NCBI GenBank assembly: GCA_039105265.1
Contig: JAPFFF010000010.1
Span: forward strand, 3,286,001-3,350,000
DNA length: 64,000 nt
Source of the DNA: Tritrichomonas musculus
Taxonomy: Eukaryota; Parabasalia; Tritrichomonadida; Tritrichomonadidae
Direction: 5' to 3'
Shown in pieces: positions 17,701-27,567 of this stretch (within the stretch, counting starts at the first letter, position 1; each line of letters starts with the position of its first letter). The notes beneath the pieces are model-generated. The model worked only from the letters and a program-made list of their open reading frames with translations, did not search any database and was not told where the DNA came from. Both the position numbers and the translations under genes were made by a program.

Positions 17701-20332
17701 TTATTATTCACTGGCAGCAAATCAAAATGATCCACAAGCACAATTTAGTCTGGGTCTTATTTATCATGAAGGTAAATATATATCACGAGATATTGACAAA
17801 GCAATTCATTATTATTCACTGGCAGCAAATCAAAATTATCCAGAAGCACAATTTAATCTGGGCTTTATTTATCATGAAGGTAAATATATATCACGAGATA
17901 TTAACAAAGCAATTCATTATTATTCACTGGCAGCAAATCAAAATATTCCACAAGCACAATTTAATCTGGGTCTTATTTATTCTGAAGGTAAATATATGTC
18001 ACGAGATATTAACAAAGCAATTCATTATTATTCACTGGCAGCAAATCAAAATGATCCACAAGCACAATTTAATCTGGGTCTTATTTATTCTGAAGGTAAA
18101 TATATATCACGAGATATTAACAAAGCAATTCATTATTATTCACTGGCAGCAAATCAAAATATTCCACAAGCACAAAATAATCTTGGTAATATTTATTCTG
18201 AAGGTAAATATATATCACGAGATATTAACAAAGCAATTCATTATTATTCACTGGCAGCAAATCAAAATCATCCACAAGCACAAAATAATCTTGGTAATAT
18301 TTATGATGAAGGTAAATATATATCACGAGATATTAACAAAGCAATTCATTATTATTCACTGGCAGCAAATCAAAATTTTCCACAAGCACAAAATAATCTT
18401 GGTAATATTTATTCTGAAGGTAAATATATATCACGAGATATTAACAAAGCAATTCATTATTATTCACTGGCAGCAAATCAAAATTATCCACAAGCACAAT
18501 TTAATCTGGGCTTTATTTATTCTGAAGGTAAATATATATCACGAGATATTAACAAAGCAATTCATTATTATTCACTGGCAGCAAATCAAAATTATCCACA
18601 AGCACAATTTAATCTGAGTCTTATTTATGATGAAGGTAAATATATATCACGAGATATTAACAAAGCAATTCATTATTATTCACTGGCAGCAAATCAAAAT
18701 GATCCACAAGCACAATTTAATCTGGGTCTTATTTATCATGAAGGTAAATATATATCACGAGATATTAACAAAGCAATTCATTATTATTCACTGGCAGCAA
18801 ATCAAAATATTCCACAAGCACAATTTAATCTGGGTCTTATTTATTCTGAAGGTAAATATATATCACGAGATATTGACAAAGCAATTCATTATTATTCACT
18901 GGCAGCAAATCAAAATGATCCACAAGCACAATTTAATCTGGGTCTTATTTATTCTGAAGGTAAATATATATCACGAGATATTAACAAAGCAATTCATTAT
19001 TATTCACTGGCAGCAAATCAAAATTTTCCACAAGCACAAAATAATCTTGGTAATATTTATGATGAAGGTAAATATATATCACGAGATATTAACAAAGCAA
19101 TTCATTATTATTCACTGGCAGCAAATCAAAATTTTCCACAAGCACAAAATAATCTTGGTAATATTTATTCTGAAGGTAAATATATATCACGAGATATTAA
19201 CAAAGCAATTCATTATTATTCACTGGCAGCAAATCAAAATTATCCAGAAGCACAATTTAATCTGGGCTTTATTTATGATGAAGGTAAATATATATCACGA
19301 GATATTGACAAAGCAATTCATTATTATTCACTGGCAGCAAATCAAAATTTTCCAAAAGCACAATTTACTCTGGGTAATATTTATAGAGAAGGTAAATATA
19401 TATCACGAGATATTAACAAAGCAATTCATTATTATTCACTGGCAGCAAATCAAAATTTTCCACAAGCACAAAATAATCTTGGTAATATTTATTCTGAAGG
19501 TAAATATATATCACGAGATATTAACAAAGCAATTCATTATTATTCACTGGCAGCAAATCAAAATTTTCCACAAGCACAATTATTTCTTGGAATATTATAT
19601 TTTGAAGGAATATCCATACAAAAAAATATAAAAAGAGGCATATGTTTGATTGAACTTGCTTCAATAAATCGTTTAAAGGATGCTCATTTTGTTGCTGGAT
19701 ATTTCTATCATAAAGGTGATTATATTAAAAGAGATATTTTAAAGGCTATTAAATATTACAAAGAAGGTTCATCATTTAATGATCAGTATGCAAAAAATAA
19801 TCTTGCAATCATTCGCAAAAACGGTTATGGCGATGAAATACAAAGTAATACTGCGAATGCTATTGTTTATCTTGAAGAAGCCATTCGACAAAAAAATGAT
19901 ATTTTATCCATGTACAATTTGGCAAACATTTACATGTATGATGAATCTTATGAAAATAAAATTGATGAAGCAATTGAATTGTTATTTAATTCATTTGATC
20001 AATTTCTTCATTCACGTATCTTATTATGCTTGGCATTAATCAAAAAATATGGTTTTCAAATTGAAGAAATTGAAAAGCATGTTAGAGAACTCAACAATAA
20101 AAAACCAAAAGCTGCATTACCTTTATTATTCAGCCATTTACATTTATTTCAATTGAATGATTTTTTCACAATTCTTTATGAGTCATATCGAGATAAATAT
20201 TTCCTATATAATCATTTATTGCAATTTGTTTCATTTTCTGAATTTCAGGAACAAAAGAGAATTAATATGAATCATAAAAATATCCCAGATATCAACTCAG
20301 CATTTTATGAAGGATTTGGAATAGAAATATAA
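14768..20332 (+). CDS. Protein kinase fused to a long Sel1-repeat solenoid
   Basis: The first ATG in frame (MSKSNIELQDF) gives 1854 residues. A poorly conserved N-terminal region is followed by a short hydrophobic stretch (about 155-170) and a kinase domain at about 195-390. The kinase has a GSGSFS glycine loop, AIK with Lys226, the catalytic loop YRDLKPNN with Asp313 and Lys315, and DFD at 331-333 in place of DFG. From about residue 480 the protein is a Sel1-like (TPR-related) solenoid: 31 near-identical 36-residue units, then several diverged units to about 1750. Sel1 repeats usually scaffold protein complexes, so the kinase is probably tethered to partners by this arm (inference). It starts 193 bp after the giant ATPase gene. 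The catalytic Asp, Lys and Asn are all present, so it may be active. A diverged paralogue lies at 42810-46109. Confidence 0.9.
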   Translation: MSKSNIELQDFLVFIELLKDDTFVFANDTIKEIIHSFDVDVINNFHNEINSKINLNMANSKIIIINQINLFDQSYNKDIIYSIAVFEKTLIILDEYGLNKFLLTNPHIPVLFLQKIGNIPEISNEINNDSIFQEENENLKEEFRIKERNKTFKYIWLFIAPCITGYLIKKAYFKTKKDRFLNQNQDPDKITINENDFVVLRNIGSGSFSLVRLVYHLGRDELMAIKTPNGFDKNIQKRFKRERENYLKLNHPLLPKFYNSPEGENYLVLEFINGLTLDKIDQIQLNDNEVVTIIFELIVIVEYLHSGKMIYRDLKPNNIIIDEYKNVVLIDFDSLIENDLNEEQSTDFGTSYAWLDTQSGRFTERSDIYSLLKIIKHIIDKKLTSNTSLKHKINDIIESCVGQNPDMPIPILQFFFPFVESFHPMIQMKYLPDILRQIFDKYKNPASDPNIQFLISQIYLLCKKPPQNIDESIQFLTLAANQNHPQAQFNLGNIYREGKYISRDINKAIHYYSLAANQNIPQAQFNLGNIYREGKYISRDINKAIHYYSLAANQNIPQAQFSLGLIYHEGKYISRDIDKAIHYYSLAANQNYPEAQFSLGLIYSEGKYISRDINKAIHYYSLAANQNYPEAQFSLGLIYHEGKYISRDIDKAIHYYSLAANQNFPQAQNNLGNIYSEGKYISRDIDKAIHYYSLAANQNYPEAQFSLGLIYHEGKYISRDINKAIHYYSLAANQNYPEAQFNLGLIYHEGKYISRDIDKAIHYYSLAANQNFPQAQNNLGNIYSEGKYISRDINKAIHYYSLAANQNYPEAQCSLGLIYHEGKYISRDIDKAIHYYSLAANQNYPEAQFSLGLIYHEGKYISRDIDKAIHYYSLAANQNDPKAQFNLGFIYHEGKYISRDINKAIHYYSLAANQNYPKAQFNLGFIYHEGKYISRDINKAIHYYSLAANQNFPQAQNNLGNIYSEGKYISRDINKAIHYYSLAANQNDPQAQFSLGLIYHEGKYISRDIDKAIHYYSLAANQNYPEAQFNLGFIYHEGKYISRDINKAIHYYSLAANQNIPQAQFNLGLIYSEGKYMSRDINKAIHYYSLAANQNDPQAQFNLGLIYSEGKYISRDINKAIHYYSLAANQNIPQAQNNLGNIYSEGKYISRDINKAIHYYSLAANQNHPQAQNNLGNIYDEGKYISRDINKAIHYYSLAANQNFPQAQNNLGNIYSEGKYISRDINKAIHYYSLAANQNYPQAQFNLGFIYSEGKYISRDINKAIHYYSLAANQNYPQAQFNLSLIYDEGKYISRDINKAIHYYSLAANQNDPQAQFNLGLIYHEGKYISRDINKAIHYYSLAANQNIPQAQFNLGLIYSEGKYISRDIDKAIHYYSLAANQNDPQAQFNLGLIYSEGKYISRDINKAIHYYSLAANQNFPQAQNNLGNIYDEGKYISRDINKAIHYYSLAANQNFPQAQNNLGNIYSEGKYISRDINKAIHYYSLAANQNYPEAQFNLGFIYDEGKYISRDIDKAIHYYSLAANQNFPKAQFTLGNIYREGKYISRDINKAIHYYSLAANQNFPQAQNNLGNIYSEGKYISRDINKAIHYYSLAANQNFPQAQLFLGILYFEGISIQKNIKRGICLIELASINRLKDAHFVAGYFYHKGDYIKRDILKAIKYYKEGSSFNDQYAKNNLAIIRKNGYGDEIQSNTANAIVYLEEAIRQKNDILSMYNLANIYMYDESYENKIDEAIELLFNSFDQFLHSRILLCLALIKKYGFQIEEIEKHVRELNNKKPKAALPLLFSHLHLFQLNDFFTILYESYRDKYFLYNHLLQFVSFSEFQEQKRINMNHKNIPDINSAFYEGFGIEI
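16205..19552 (+). repeat. 31 x 108-bp tandem array encoding Sel1 repeats
   Basis: Thirty-one units of exactly 108 bp follow each other with no indel. Each encodes one 36-residue Sel1 repeat. Most of the unit is invariant even at silent positions. Variation is confined to a few codons: the residue before Pro (H, I, Y, F or D), Gln/Glu/Lys after it, the FN/FS/NN pair, L/N/F before IY, the R/H/S/D before EG, and Asn or Asp in DI(N/D)K. This pattern points to recent amplification or gene conversion. Because the period is a multiple of three, a second frame also stays open over most of the array. Confidence 0.97.
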
Positions 20333-22085
20333 AACATCAGAGCAAAATTGTCATTATTAATAATTATCTAATGAAAACTATGTATATTTTTTTAAAAAAT
20401 AAAATAAATGATATTATATTTCCATCTTTCATCAAACAACTTTAACAACAAGATTTCAATGAATTTTAAAATAGTTCACAATTTTTTTGAACTTGCACAT
20501 CCAATTGAGATTTATCGATGCTTATATTTATTTCACATTTAATTGGGCTATTTCCTAGTATTTCATTTTCTTCTTTCACTAAATGAAGTTCACTTGACAT
20601 TTTTTAGATCGAATATAAAAAGTTTTGAACATTCGAAAAACAAAACTTTTCAAAGAAAAAGAAAAATATGACTGCTTGCAAATTGTTGTAATATTAATGC
20701 GAAGCATGATTATTCATATGCCAGTTATCAATTTGTAGATATTTTATCATTTGCAGTATTGTTCTGTTCTTGAATATTTCAAATGACCAAGAAAACTTTC
20801 CACATTCAGTTGACACATCCTTTTCTAATGTCTGCTTCATCATGCAATGATAAACTTGCAAATGGAAAATCTTAATGAATGCACATTTCTGGAAGCTTTA
20901 TATGATCTTTTTTGTCAACAGCAACGTCTTTCATTGAATTTATTATTAATATTCAAATATTATCATTCGATAACATTTGAGTTTGATGTATAACGTATGG
21001 TGCTGTTATCGAGAAAGTTCAATAAAACAAATTAATAAATTTCATTTATCTTTTGATACTTGATATATCATTCTCATTACTTTCTATCAATCAAGGAAAA
21101 TGCTGATAATACTTTAGATTTGATATTTAAGATCTCATTTTTGTTTTAAATTTCCATAATTAAAAACATATTATCATATACATGTGATTTGGGAAATCTT
21201 GGGATGAAAAAATCTCCCAAGTGATCGTTTTCTATTCAAATCCTCCAAAATAAAACATTCATTTTTTTCATTTTTTTATCTAGATGATCAAGATCCTATG
21301 ATTGGAAGTAAGAATCTGTAGCAAATTATATTTTCTGCAGATGAAAGTCTCAATTTATTTCAAATAAACTGAAATAGAAATTAAAAATTTTTCGCATTTT
21401 ATTTAAACTCTTTAATATTTATTGATACTTTTTAAATAGCAATTCAAAGAGTTGTATCTATTGTTTAAATGTATATATATGTATTCTTTTTATCTTCTAA
21501 GCCTTATGATACACTCAAGTGCAATTGATGCAACTTAGCATAAATTTCTTAAGAAATTCCAGAAATAGAAAATACATGTAAGGTAAATTAGCATAAATTT
21601 CATTAAAAACAGGTAGAAAACCAAAATGATCTTGTGCATGTGTAATTGCATCAGAAAGATTTTCAGAGGGCAATGGTTTGCTAATACACCACTTTTTCTG
21701 AGAAGAACTTTTTGAGAAGAGATATATTGAAATCATCCACTTTTTGAGAGAAAAATGTATGAGATATTTCAATGAGATCATTCAAAATAAAGCCGCCTTA
21801 TCATATAGCAAAAAAAGTAGAGCAAAGATGACGAGGTACAGATGGCGAGATATGTATATTTGGTCTATAATTTTCATTTGTTAAATAATTAAAATAATCA
21901 TGAAATGTATCTATTGGAATATTTGCTTGAATGTTATTTCTCATTTCTCTTATCAGATGATCTTCAATGGGATATTGAATACTTGACTACTTGAACACAA
22001 AGAATGGCCTAAAAGAGCCAAACTGAAAATATGATAATGAGATAAAAATAATAAAGTTTTGAAATAATCACAGCAAAATATATTA
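20333..22085. other. Gene-poor spacer with possible decayed coding pieces
   Basis: No convincing gene is visible. On the minus strand an ATG at 20600 opens a 44-codon frame to 20466 (begins MSSELHLVKEENEIL). A second 88-codon frame at 21781-21515 has some protein-like composition. Further minus-strand patches between 20820 and 21000 read as short open segments separated by stops. These may be remnants of one old minus-strand gene. I recognise no family. Confidence 0.3.
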
Positions 22086-22714
22086 TCAATATATTCTTAT
22101 TCTTATTTTTAACGTTCATTCTATATATGACATAAAATCTAAAAATTTCTTGAAAAAAAAAATCTTTAGTTCAAAGCTTAATGTATAGTACTTGCCTCCT
22201 TATACAAACATGATTTTTATTCTATACTGTTAATTAATATCTCACAGTTATTGATGCTTTTATTAATGATTTAGTATATAGAAATGACATTTCTGAATCA
22301 ATATATTCTTATTCTTATTTTTAACGTTCATTCTATATATGACATAAAATCTAAAAATTTCTTGAAAAAAAAAATCTTTAGTTCAAAGCTTAATGTATAG
22401 TACTTGCCTCCTTATACAAACATGATTTTTATTCTATACTGTTAATTAATATCTCACAGTTATTGATGCTTTTATTAATGATTCAAAAATATATTATCAT
22501 TCTGAATCAATATATTCTTATTCTTATTTTTAACGTTCATTCTATATATGACATAAAATCTAAAAATTTCTTGAAAAAAAAAATCTTTAGTTCAAAGCTT
22601 AATGTATAGTACTTGCCTCCTTATACAAACATGATTTTTATTCTATACTGTTAATTAATATCTCACAGTTATTGATGCTTTTATTAATGATTTAGTATAT
22701 AGAAATGACATTTA
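22086..22714. repeat. Tandem triplication of a non-coding unit of about 210 bp
   Basis: Three head-to-tail copies begin at 22086, 22298 and 22507, with periods of 212 and 209 bp. Each starts with TCAATATATTCTTATTC and contains the shared block TAGTACTTGCCTCCTTATAC. Copies are almost identical apart from the last 20 or so bases of the middle copy. No ORF of note is present. Function is unknown: a young satellite seed or tandem non-coding RNA genes are both possible. Confidence 0.93.
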
Positions 22715-22890
22715 AACATTAAATTTTCGATTAAGAATTTGTATAATTAATCTTCATTTTTTTATTATTATTTTTCAAGTGTTTTCATTTAAAAATATAA
22801 ATCAAGAAAGTTCAATGAATTTTGTAAGTACGCTCTTTTTTTTAAATAATAATAAAAAAAATAAATCACATATTTTTTTTAGATCACATT

Positions 22891-25800
22891 TCATTGAGCG
22901 TTCTTATCCTGTACCAAGTAAGTAATCACTTTCCCGCTCTTAATCTCAATCTGGCCTCTTTCCTTGATTACGAAAGCGCCGCCGTAGACAAGCTCGTAAA
23001 CGCTTCTTGAAATATGGACCTGCATTGGCACGCCATGATGCTCCATCTGCTGAGCCATGTTGATCGCAGGACCCAAAATTTCGAAAGTAGGCTTTTCGGT
23101 ACCCAGCACGCCGGCAACGATAGGTCCCCCTGTATTTATTCCTACTCTAATCTGGAGGCTCAAACCGTTTTCTTTGTCCAACTGTCGGATGCAGTCGATG
23201 CTTTCCTGCCCGAACTCGACGATTTCTTTTGCGTGGACGTTTGGCTGGTTGACCTCGTCGAATATTCCACCTGCGCACATGTAACAATCGCCGATACATT
23301 TAATTTTCGTAGCGGTTTGATGTGTCGCCAATTTGTTGTCCAGCAACTTGAACATTGTGTTCAATGTCTGCATGACCATCGCAGCCGTGTTTGAAGCGCA
23401 CCAAGGCGTGAACGACACGATATCGAGGAAGAGGATCGTCGCACTTTGGACGGCGAAGGAGATGTTTTTCTCGCCTTTCTGAACACGGACAACGAGAGAA
23501 GGAGGAAGAATAGATGCTAACAACTTGTCACTTTTCGCACGTTCTTCTTCAATGAGGGTGTTGTAGACAAACATTCGTGTGACGTCGCGCGTTGTCAGGA
23601 CGAAGAATTGGTTGAATGTTATGCATGAAAGTTCTAGATGATTCGCTGAGCCATTTTCCTTCTTGTACAGAGCGTTGGTTGGCTGAACAGCAGCCGCAAC
23701 TGTCGACGCATTTGCTACTAATGATGACATGTCATCTGAAAACTTGGAGGACGTTAAGAAATCGTTTATTTTGGTGCCAACAAGATCTGACGAGTTGACG
23801 TTGTAGATCCTTTCTGTCGACTTGTTAGCGGCGGTTATTTCCATCTGGTTGTTGATGATGATGATCGAGTCAGGGAGGCTCGAAACGACTTCCGTGAAGA
23901 ACCTTTGATTGCGAGTCTTCGAGTCTTTGTTTTTCGATGTGAAGTGACCATTTAAAACGTCAATTATTTTCTGTGTCTGCATTATGACTGACGACTGGAC
24001 GTGCAGCAAAAGTGACAATGCAAACTTCAGCTTGGCTGAGTCGATCGTCACGAAAACATTGACAATGATGACGATGATGAATGCAATGACAAGCATCGCA
24101 ATACACGACGGAAAAGTGTCAGGGATTGCTGAGTCTATCGTCTTTTTCAATTGTGGCAATATTGATCCAAACATCGGGTAGAAGAATGACTGGTAAAGAA
24201 GGATTGCGCTGACGAACCACATGTCATCCATCATCTGATCGCTGCAGTTGATTTGGCTTGCATTTCCATAGACAACGGGTAAGGTCAATTTAGACACCAT
24301 GCCGATGAAAAGTGTCGTTTGTTGGTCGGGATCAAAGCACGAATAAATGTCCTTGTATGTGACAGGTATTGCGCTTTCATCCTCACACTTGTACTTCTCA
24401 ATTGCCTCGTCATTGACCTGCTTAAAGTATGCGAATGGCGTGTCAAGAGACGTGTTCCCGCCGTAGCGCGCGTGCTGGTAGTAGTAACTGAAATACTCGT
24501 TAGAACGCTTCAAATTGACCAGGTAAAGTCGTGGCGGTGAAGTGTAATTGAAATATTCAGTACCTGAAGCAGCTGCAATATTGACGATGTTCATCGCCTC
24601 CATCATGTAAGCTGTCGATCCGAAGATGTAATTCAAATGGGGACCGTTTAGCACCAACTTTTTGGTCACTTTTTTGAACATCTCTGTCAGGAAGAGTGTC
24701 AAGACAATCTCAATGACAAGCATCAAAATGTTGCCGATGATGAAGATATAACGATCGATAGATATCGATGCGTGATCATCACCTGCTGTCGCGAATATCT
24801 TCAATATGTTGTCCTCTTGCTTGCTGTACTCTGTGTCGTGCTCTGTCGTTCGTGTCCCTTCTGAGTCCTTCTTGAGGATTCGGAGGGCTTCTGCCAGTCC
24901 GCTGACAACGTTTTTGGGAAGGGATGTCAGGCAGCTGTATATTTCGTGCTTGTTCGACTCGACCTTGTGAATTTGCAGGTAGGTGATGAGGCCGTAATAG
25001 ATGACGAAGAAGATGACGCAAACAATGAAAACAATCAGCATTATCTTCTCCATGTCGTTCACGAGCGATTTCAAGTACTCTGTGAGCATCAGGATGCAGA
25101 AGCTGCAGGCGTTACTGACCATTTCGGTATTTACAAGAGGATTCATGACGATAGGTGAAATCAAAGTCGATTCTTCCACTTTTTCTAAGGTACTCAATTT
25201 TGAAAGCTGAATTGTATAGTCCATCAAAGCACTCTGAATCGAGACATATATGTAAGAAAAGCTTCCATTGTTGTGGTAGAACTGATAAGGAAGAACAGAC
25301 TTGTACGTTTGATTGGATGCTTTTGCTAGGATTGGATTATCAACCTTGTATGACCTAAATTGGCCTATCGCTTCCAGATTAGTCGTCAGTTCTTTGATCA
25401 AGTACTTGTACTGACTTTTTGAACTGTTGTGATAACCAAGTGAATCGAGTTCAATATCAGAGTAGTCAAGTTTGTTGAATAACGGTTTGTTTTCAGGGTA
25501 GTCTTCAAAAATTGACCTGAACGAAAACGATGGAAGTTGGTTAGCTAACGTACGAAGATACGATAGGTAGTACATGAATTCTAACGGTTGATTCAGTGAG
25601 TTGGTGTAACTTTTTGAGACAAAATAAATCACAATTACAGGAACAACCATCAGTATCAAAAAGTTGATGACAGACATAATTGAAATAAACCGTAACGATG
25701 GTATCGTAAGTGAATTGATCTGGTCACGGATGCCTGACATTTGCTCCGTCACTTGGTCTTCTTCAATGTCAACATCCAACTGAAATGCAGACTCTGTTTC

Positions 25801-27567
25801 GCCTGTTGCTGCCATCGCTCCGCCGTCGTTTTTGACAGAGAGAACGCGTGGAAGATTCGGAAAAGCTTCTATTCCAAGAACGTTAGTGTTGTCGACCGTT
25901 GCTGCCAAACCACGTTGTAAAATCTTCACTTTTTCAACCCACTCTTGGAAGCCTTTCAAATCTGCTTTTATTTCTTGCAGGAAACGCGCATAAGAACGCG
26001 CAATGAACCTGTTGTTTGGATACTGAACAAGGACGTGATTGAACTCTGCTTCTGTTTTAATGACTGTCTTGTATGCGTTGTTGACTGCAGTTTCCATTTC
26101 GTGCGTGTTGCCTTGGATGACGATGTCCCAGATGTGTCTCAGCTTCCTCTTCGAGTGGTGAACTGCCTTCCCAACGTGCTGCATCTTTCTCTTCAGTTCT
26201 GGCGACAAAGACGTCTCTCTTTGTGTGAGAATCGTTCTTCCTTGCGCAATGGTCTGTTTAGCAAAGTTTCCTTTCAGTTTCTTAGTCGCAATGCTCCTGA
26301 TAATGTAAGAAAGAAGGTTGTTTTCTTCTGGATAAATCGCTACAAATTTCCCAAACATCGACCAAATATCGCTTGAATTCGCCCAAATTTCAGAACCTGC
26401 TTTAAAAATGGACCAATCAAGACAGACGGGGTGTGCATACTTGTATCCAATGCAGGCATGTCTGATTAATGAACTGGGCTTAGTAAAATGAACTTCGACG
26501 TTTTGTTCGTCTGCAATTTGATCCAACTTTTTCAGACATTTACGTTCATAGTTGTCAATGAGAGGAAAAGTGATGATCATGACAACAACAAAGATTCCAA
26601 TGCCAAGGAAGAGAACTACCATTGATGCATGAAGATCTATAATCCCATAAATGGCGACGTAGAATGATAGGAGTCCGCCTGCCATTCCGGCAGAAAAAAC
26701 AAGTCTCATGTCAAGGGTTCTGACAAATGATGCTGGGAGGAAGACAGTCATTGAAGTTAAAATTGAGAGGATTGAAGTTAGGAAGACGAGAATTACATAT
26801 GGTATTTTGGAAAGATAGGTAGATAAACCTGAAAAAACGGTTAGTAAAAATGTAGCAAACATTAGATATAATTGGGGAACATTTGATGTGGTTAGTAGTG
26901 AACTTGGTCGAAAGATTAAAGTAATTGACATTGTCTTCGCATAAGCATAACAGTAAAGCAGGCAGCAAAAGTATGTAATAGCAGCCCCTACTATTGAAAT
27001 GATTTTTGGCGTGTACGTTGGCATTCCCATGATAAGTCTTGAGACATCTTGGGATGCCATTTGAAGTGCAATTGGATGGATAAGGAACATAATTGATCGA
27101 TCGATTGCTGAAAAAGCGCTTATAACTTGCTTAGGAAGTTTTGATGTTGTTTTATAAATTAGAGCCGACGAGATTAAAATTATAAAATAAATAAGAGTAA
27201 TAACGAAGTAAATAACTTCTATATAAATTGTAGCTGTAAAACGATATTCTACTGGGACAATATGAAATATAACTGATAGGTATGAAATGATTTTTTGTTC
27301 TAATGTTCCTTTAATGAAAAATCTCTCTGAAGCAACAAATAATGATGGGCCGATTAATTGGAAAATGCGGAAAAAAGATATAACTGTATGCATTGACAAG
27401 AAATGTGGTGATATAGTATCTATATAACCAATTAATAAAAACAAATAATTTCGAAGTCGTTTGCTTGCCTTTTTTTTGACCAACCCTCCATATTTAACAT
27501 TACTAGATAAGAATGAATTGGATATAGGAGTTGCTGATTGCGAGATTGTCTGATTTTCGGTCTTCAT
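22891..27567 (-). CDS. Polytopic class III nucleotide cyclase with PAS domain
   Basis: The ATG at 27567 (MKTENQTISQ) gives 1558 residues. About nine hydrophobic segments fill the first 350 residues. A soluble region follows, then about four more membrane segments around extracytoplasmic loops, a PAS-like domain (about 1245-1310) and a C-terminal class III cyclase domain (about 1365-1555). The metal Asp residues are Asp1382 in FLDIVSF and Asp1427 in GDCYMC. Lys1423 of KIKCIG is the adenine-type residue. The second purine-contact position is Glu1496, where adenylyl cyclases have Asp and guanylyl cyclases Cys. Asn1503 is kept, but the transition-state Arg position is Gln1507. It is probably an adenylyl cyclase sensing outside signals, acting as a dimer (known for the class). 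Its base composition is clearly richer in GC than the neighbouring genes. Large multi-pass cyclases of this kind are typical of trichomonads. Confidence 0.92.
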   Translation of the reverse strand: MKTENQTISQSATPISNSFLSSNVKYGGLVKKKASKRLRNYLFLLIGYIDTISPHFLSMHTVISFFRIFQLIGPSLFVASERFFIKGTLEQKIISYLSVIFHIVPVEYRFTATIYIEVIYFVITLIYFIILISSALIYKTTSKLPKQVISAFSAIDRSIMFLIHPIALQMASQDVSRLIMGMPTYTPKIISIVGAAITYFCCLLYCYAYAKTMSITLIFRPSSLLTTSNVPQLYLMFATFLLTVFSGLSTYLSKIPYVILVFLTSILSILTSMTVFLPASFVRTLDMRLVFSAGMAGGLLSFYVAIYGIIDLHASMVVLFLGIGIFVVVMIITFPLIDNYERKCLKKLDQIADEQNVEVHFTKPSSLIRHACIGYKYAHPVCLDWSIFKAGSEIWANSSDIWSMFGKFVAIYPEENNLLSYIIRSIATKKLKGNFAKQTIAQGRTILTQRETSLSPELKRKMQHVGKAVHHSKRKLRHIWDIVIQGNTHEMETAVNNAYKTVIKTEAEFNHVLVQYPNNRFIARSYARFLQEIKADLKGFQEWVEKVKILQRGLAATVDNTNVLGIEAFPNLPRVLSVKNDGGAMAATGETESAFQLDVDIEEDQVTEQMSGIRDQINSLTIPSLRFISIMSVINFLILMVVPVIVIYFVSKSYTNSLNQPLEFMYYLSYLRTLANQLPSFSFRSIFEDYPENKPLFNKLDYSDIELDSLGYHNSSKSQYKYLIKELTTNLEAIGQFRSYKVDNPILAKASNQTYKSVLPYQFYHNNGSFSYIYVSIQSALMDYTIQLSKLSTLEKVEESTLISPIVMNPLVNTEMVSNACSFCILMLTEYLKSLVNDMEKIMLIVFIVCVIFFVIYYGLITYLQIHKVESNKHEIYSCLTSLPKNVVSGLAEALRILKKDSEGTRTTEHDTEYSKQEDNILKIFATAGDDHASISIDRYIFIIGNILMLVIEIVLTLFLTEMFKKVTKKLVLNGPHLNYIFGSTAYMMEAMNIVNIAAASGTEYFNYTSPPRLYLVNLKRSNEYFSYYYQHARYGGNTSLDTPFAYFKQVNDEAIEKYKCEDESAIPVTYKDIYSCFDPDQQTTLFIGMVSKLTLPVVYGNASQINCSDQMMDDMWFVSAILLYQSFFYPMFGSILPQLKKTIDSAIPDTFPSCIAMLVIAFIIVIIVNVFVTIDSAKLKFALSLLLHVQSSVIMQTQKIIDVLNGHFTSKNKDSKTRNQRFFTEVVSSLPDSIIIINNQMEITAANKSTERIYNVNSSDLVGTKINDFLTSSKFSDDMSSLVANASTVAAAVQPTNALYKKENGSANHLELSCITFNQFFVLTTRDVTRMFVYNTLIEEERAKSDKLLASILPPSLVVRVQKGEKNISFAVQSATILFLDIVSFTPWCASNTAAMVMQTLNTMFKLLDNKLATHQTATKIKCIGDCYMCAGGIFDEVNQPNVHAKEIVEFGQESIDCIRQLDKENGLSLQIRVGINTGGPIVAGVLGTEKPTFEILGPAINMAQQMEHHGVPMQVHISRSVYELVYGGAFVIKERGQIEIKSGKVITYLVQDKNAQ

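Noticed and set aside
16470-18617. 715-codon plus-strand frame as a separate gene
   Set aside because: It is the shadow of the 108-bp Sel1 array in another frame; the Sel1 frame explains the conservation and continues on both sides.
23014-26376. Several plus-strand frames opposite the cyclase gene
   Set aside because: They are antisense shadows caused by the GC-richer cyclase coding sequence and have no family motifs.
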